From NCBI GenBank assembly GCA_004123355.1, contig SCHM01000003.1, forward strand, positions 6,033,058 through 6,097,057: a stretch of DNA of 64,000 nucleotides. Direction: 5' to 3'. Shown here in pieces: positions 63,536-64,000 of this stretch. A program made the position numbers and the translations under genes. How positions within the stretch are numbered: the first letter of the stretch is position 1; every line of letters starts with the position of its first letter. This DNA is from Amphirosellinia nigrospora. Taxonomy: Eukaryota; Ascomycota; Sordariomycetes; Xylariales; Xylariaceae. The notes beneath the pieces were generated by a model that was not told where the DNA came from, did no database searches, and saw only the letters and a list, made by a program, of their open reading frames with translations.

Positions 63536-64000
63536 AAAGCTTTAAAAGCTTTAAAAGTAATAAAAACGTATAATTAAAAGCTTTAAAAGCTATAAAAGTT
63601 TTAAAAGCATAAAAAACGCTAATTTAAAGTTATTAGCGCAAAAAACGCTAATTTAAAGCTATTAGCGCAAAAAACGCTGTTTTAGGGCTATTAATATATA
63701 AAACGTATATTTAAAAACTATAAAAGCTTTAAAAGCGTTAAAATCGCTAATTTAAAGCTATTAACGCAAAAAACGCGTATTTAAGGGCTATAAAAGCTAT
63801 AAAGGCGTAAAAAATCGTTAATTCGAAGCTATAAGTATAAAAAACGCTATTTTAAAGCTAATAACATAAAAATACCGTTTTTAAAAGCTATAAAAGCTAT
63901 AAAAGCTTTAAAAGCATAAAATTGCTAATTCGAAGCTATTAACGCAAAAAACGCGTATTTAAAGGCTATAAAAGCTTTAAAAGTATAAAAAACGCTGTTT
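63536..64000. repeat. Compound minisatellite, continues past window end
   Basis: A 29-base unit GCTAATTTAAAGCTATTAG plus CGCAAAAAAC recurs at least seven times with variants (GCTAATTCGAAG, GCGTATTTAAGG). It alternates with runs of 9-base GCTATAAAA or GCTTTAAAA units. Mixed units of about 29 and 41-48 bases alternate to the window edge. CG-containing words such as AACGC survive, unlike in the desert to the left. Confidence 0.75.

Larger units (their letters stand above)
26821..64000. repeat. RIP-mutated A/T desert made of nested retroelement fossils
   Basis: From about 26,820 to the window end the sequence is almost all A and T, with TA, TTA and TAA words everywhere, many long T or A runs and few C or G. 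Repeats inside it differ mainly by C-to-T and G-to-A changes, the mark of repeat-induced point mutation. Small islands of normal composition remain at about 27,420-27,660, 30,190-30,240, 49,152-49,705 and 61,620-61,680. No host gene is supported. The short open frames at 33950-34168, 40379-40561, 50363-50581 and 57125-57343 have the composition of the desert and are not called as genes. Confidence 0.9.

Noticed and set aside
26821-64000. Starship-type giant mobile element
   Set aside because: No tyrosine recombinase (captain) gene or cargo genes are visible; the block is explained by nested LTR elements.
63536-64000. CRISPR-like array
   Set aside because: The units are contiguous and of mixed length without unique spacers, in a fungal genome; it is a minisatellite.

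Overview
The window looks like a chromosome segment of a filamentous ascomycete, probably a Sordariomycete. It has short introns with GT..AG ends and CTAAC-type branch sites, a VIVID-type blue-light receptor with the MNPW start, a GH7 cellulase and a large NOT4. It also holds a block of repeat-induced point mutation (RIP) reduced almost entirely to A and T. Host sequence of ordinary base composition fills about 1-26,800. The A/T desert fills about 26,820-64,000 and runs off the window. Host part, left to right: a decayed FAD-binding FR-type oxidoreductase with an N-terminal pyridoxamine-oxidase-like domain (minus, cut by the window start); a decayed Kch1/Prm6-type potassium transporter (minus, 2.1-3.9 kb); a predicted pseudokinase (plus, 5.9-7.3 kb); a small unidentified membrane protein gene (plus, 7.7-8.4 kb); a secreted GH7 cellobiohydrolase without a cellulose-binding module (plus, 10.8-12.4 kb); a VIVID-like LOV photoreceptor (minus, 15.4-16.2 kb); and the CCR4-NOT ubiquitin ligase NOT4 (minus, 23.4-26.0 kb) with its probable C-terminal part or a tightly linked gene (20.5-22.9 kb). 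Nearly all of these carry small frame shifts, mostly one base, often in short homopolymers. That points either to uncorrected sequencing indels or to widespread decay. The host genes form no obvious cluster or pathway. The desert is a nest of LTR-retrotransposon fossils, all heavily RIP-mutated. The outermost, F, spans 29,848-61,686, has two 209-bp LTRs and is flanked by the 5-bp duplication ATTTA. Inside it lies E (34,710-57,620, LTRs of 191-192 bp). Inside E lie two copies of one 7.2-7.3 kb family in the same orientation, A (41,504-48,737) and B (49,747-57,038, flanked by ATAAC). Between A and B sits a 554-bp island of normal base composition (49,152-49,705). It has terminal direct repeats and a duplicated 92-bp unit that can fold into a multi-branched structure, and it escaped or postdates RIP. 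I think this island is the most unusual object in the window. The desert ends at the window edge in a compound minisatellite. No tRNA, rRNA or CRISPR array was recognised. All boundaries and repeat comparisons were made by eye.
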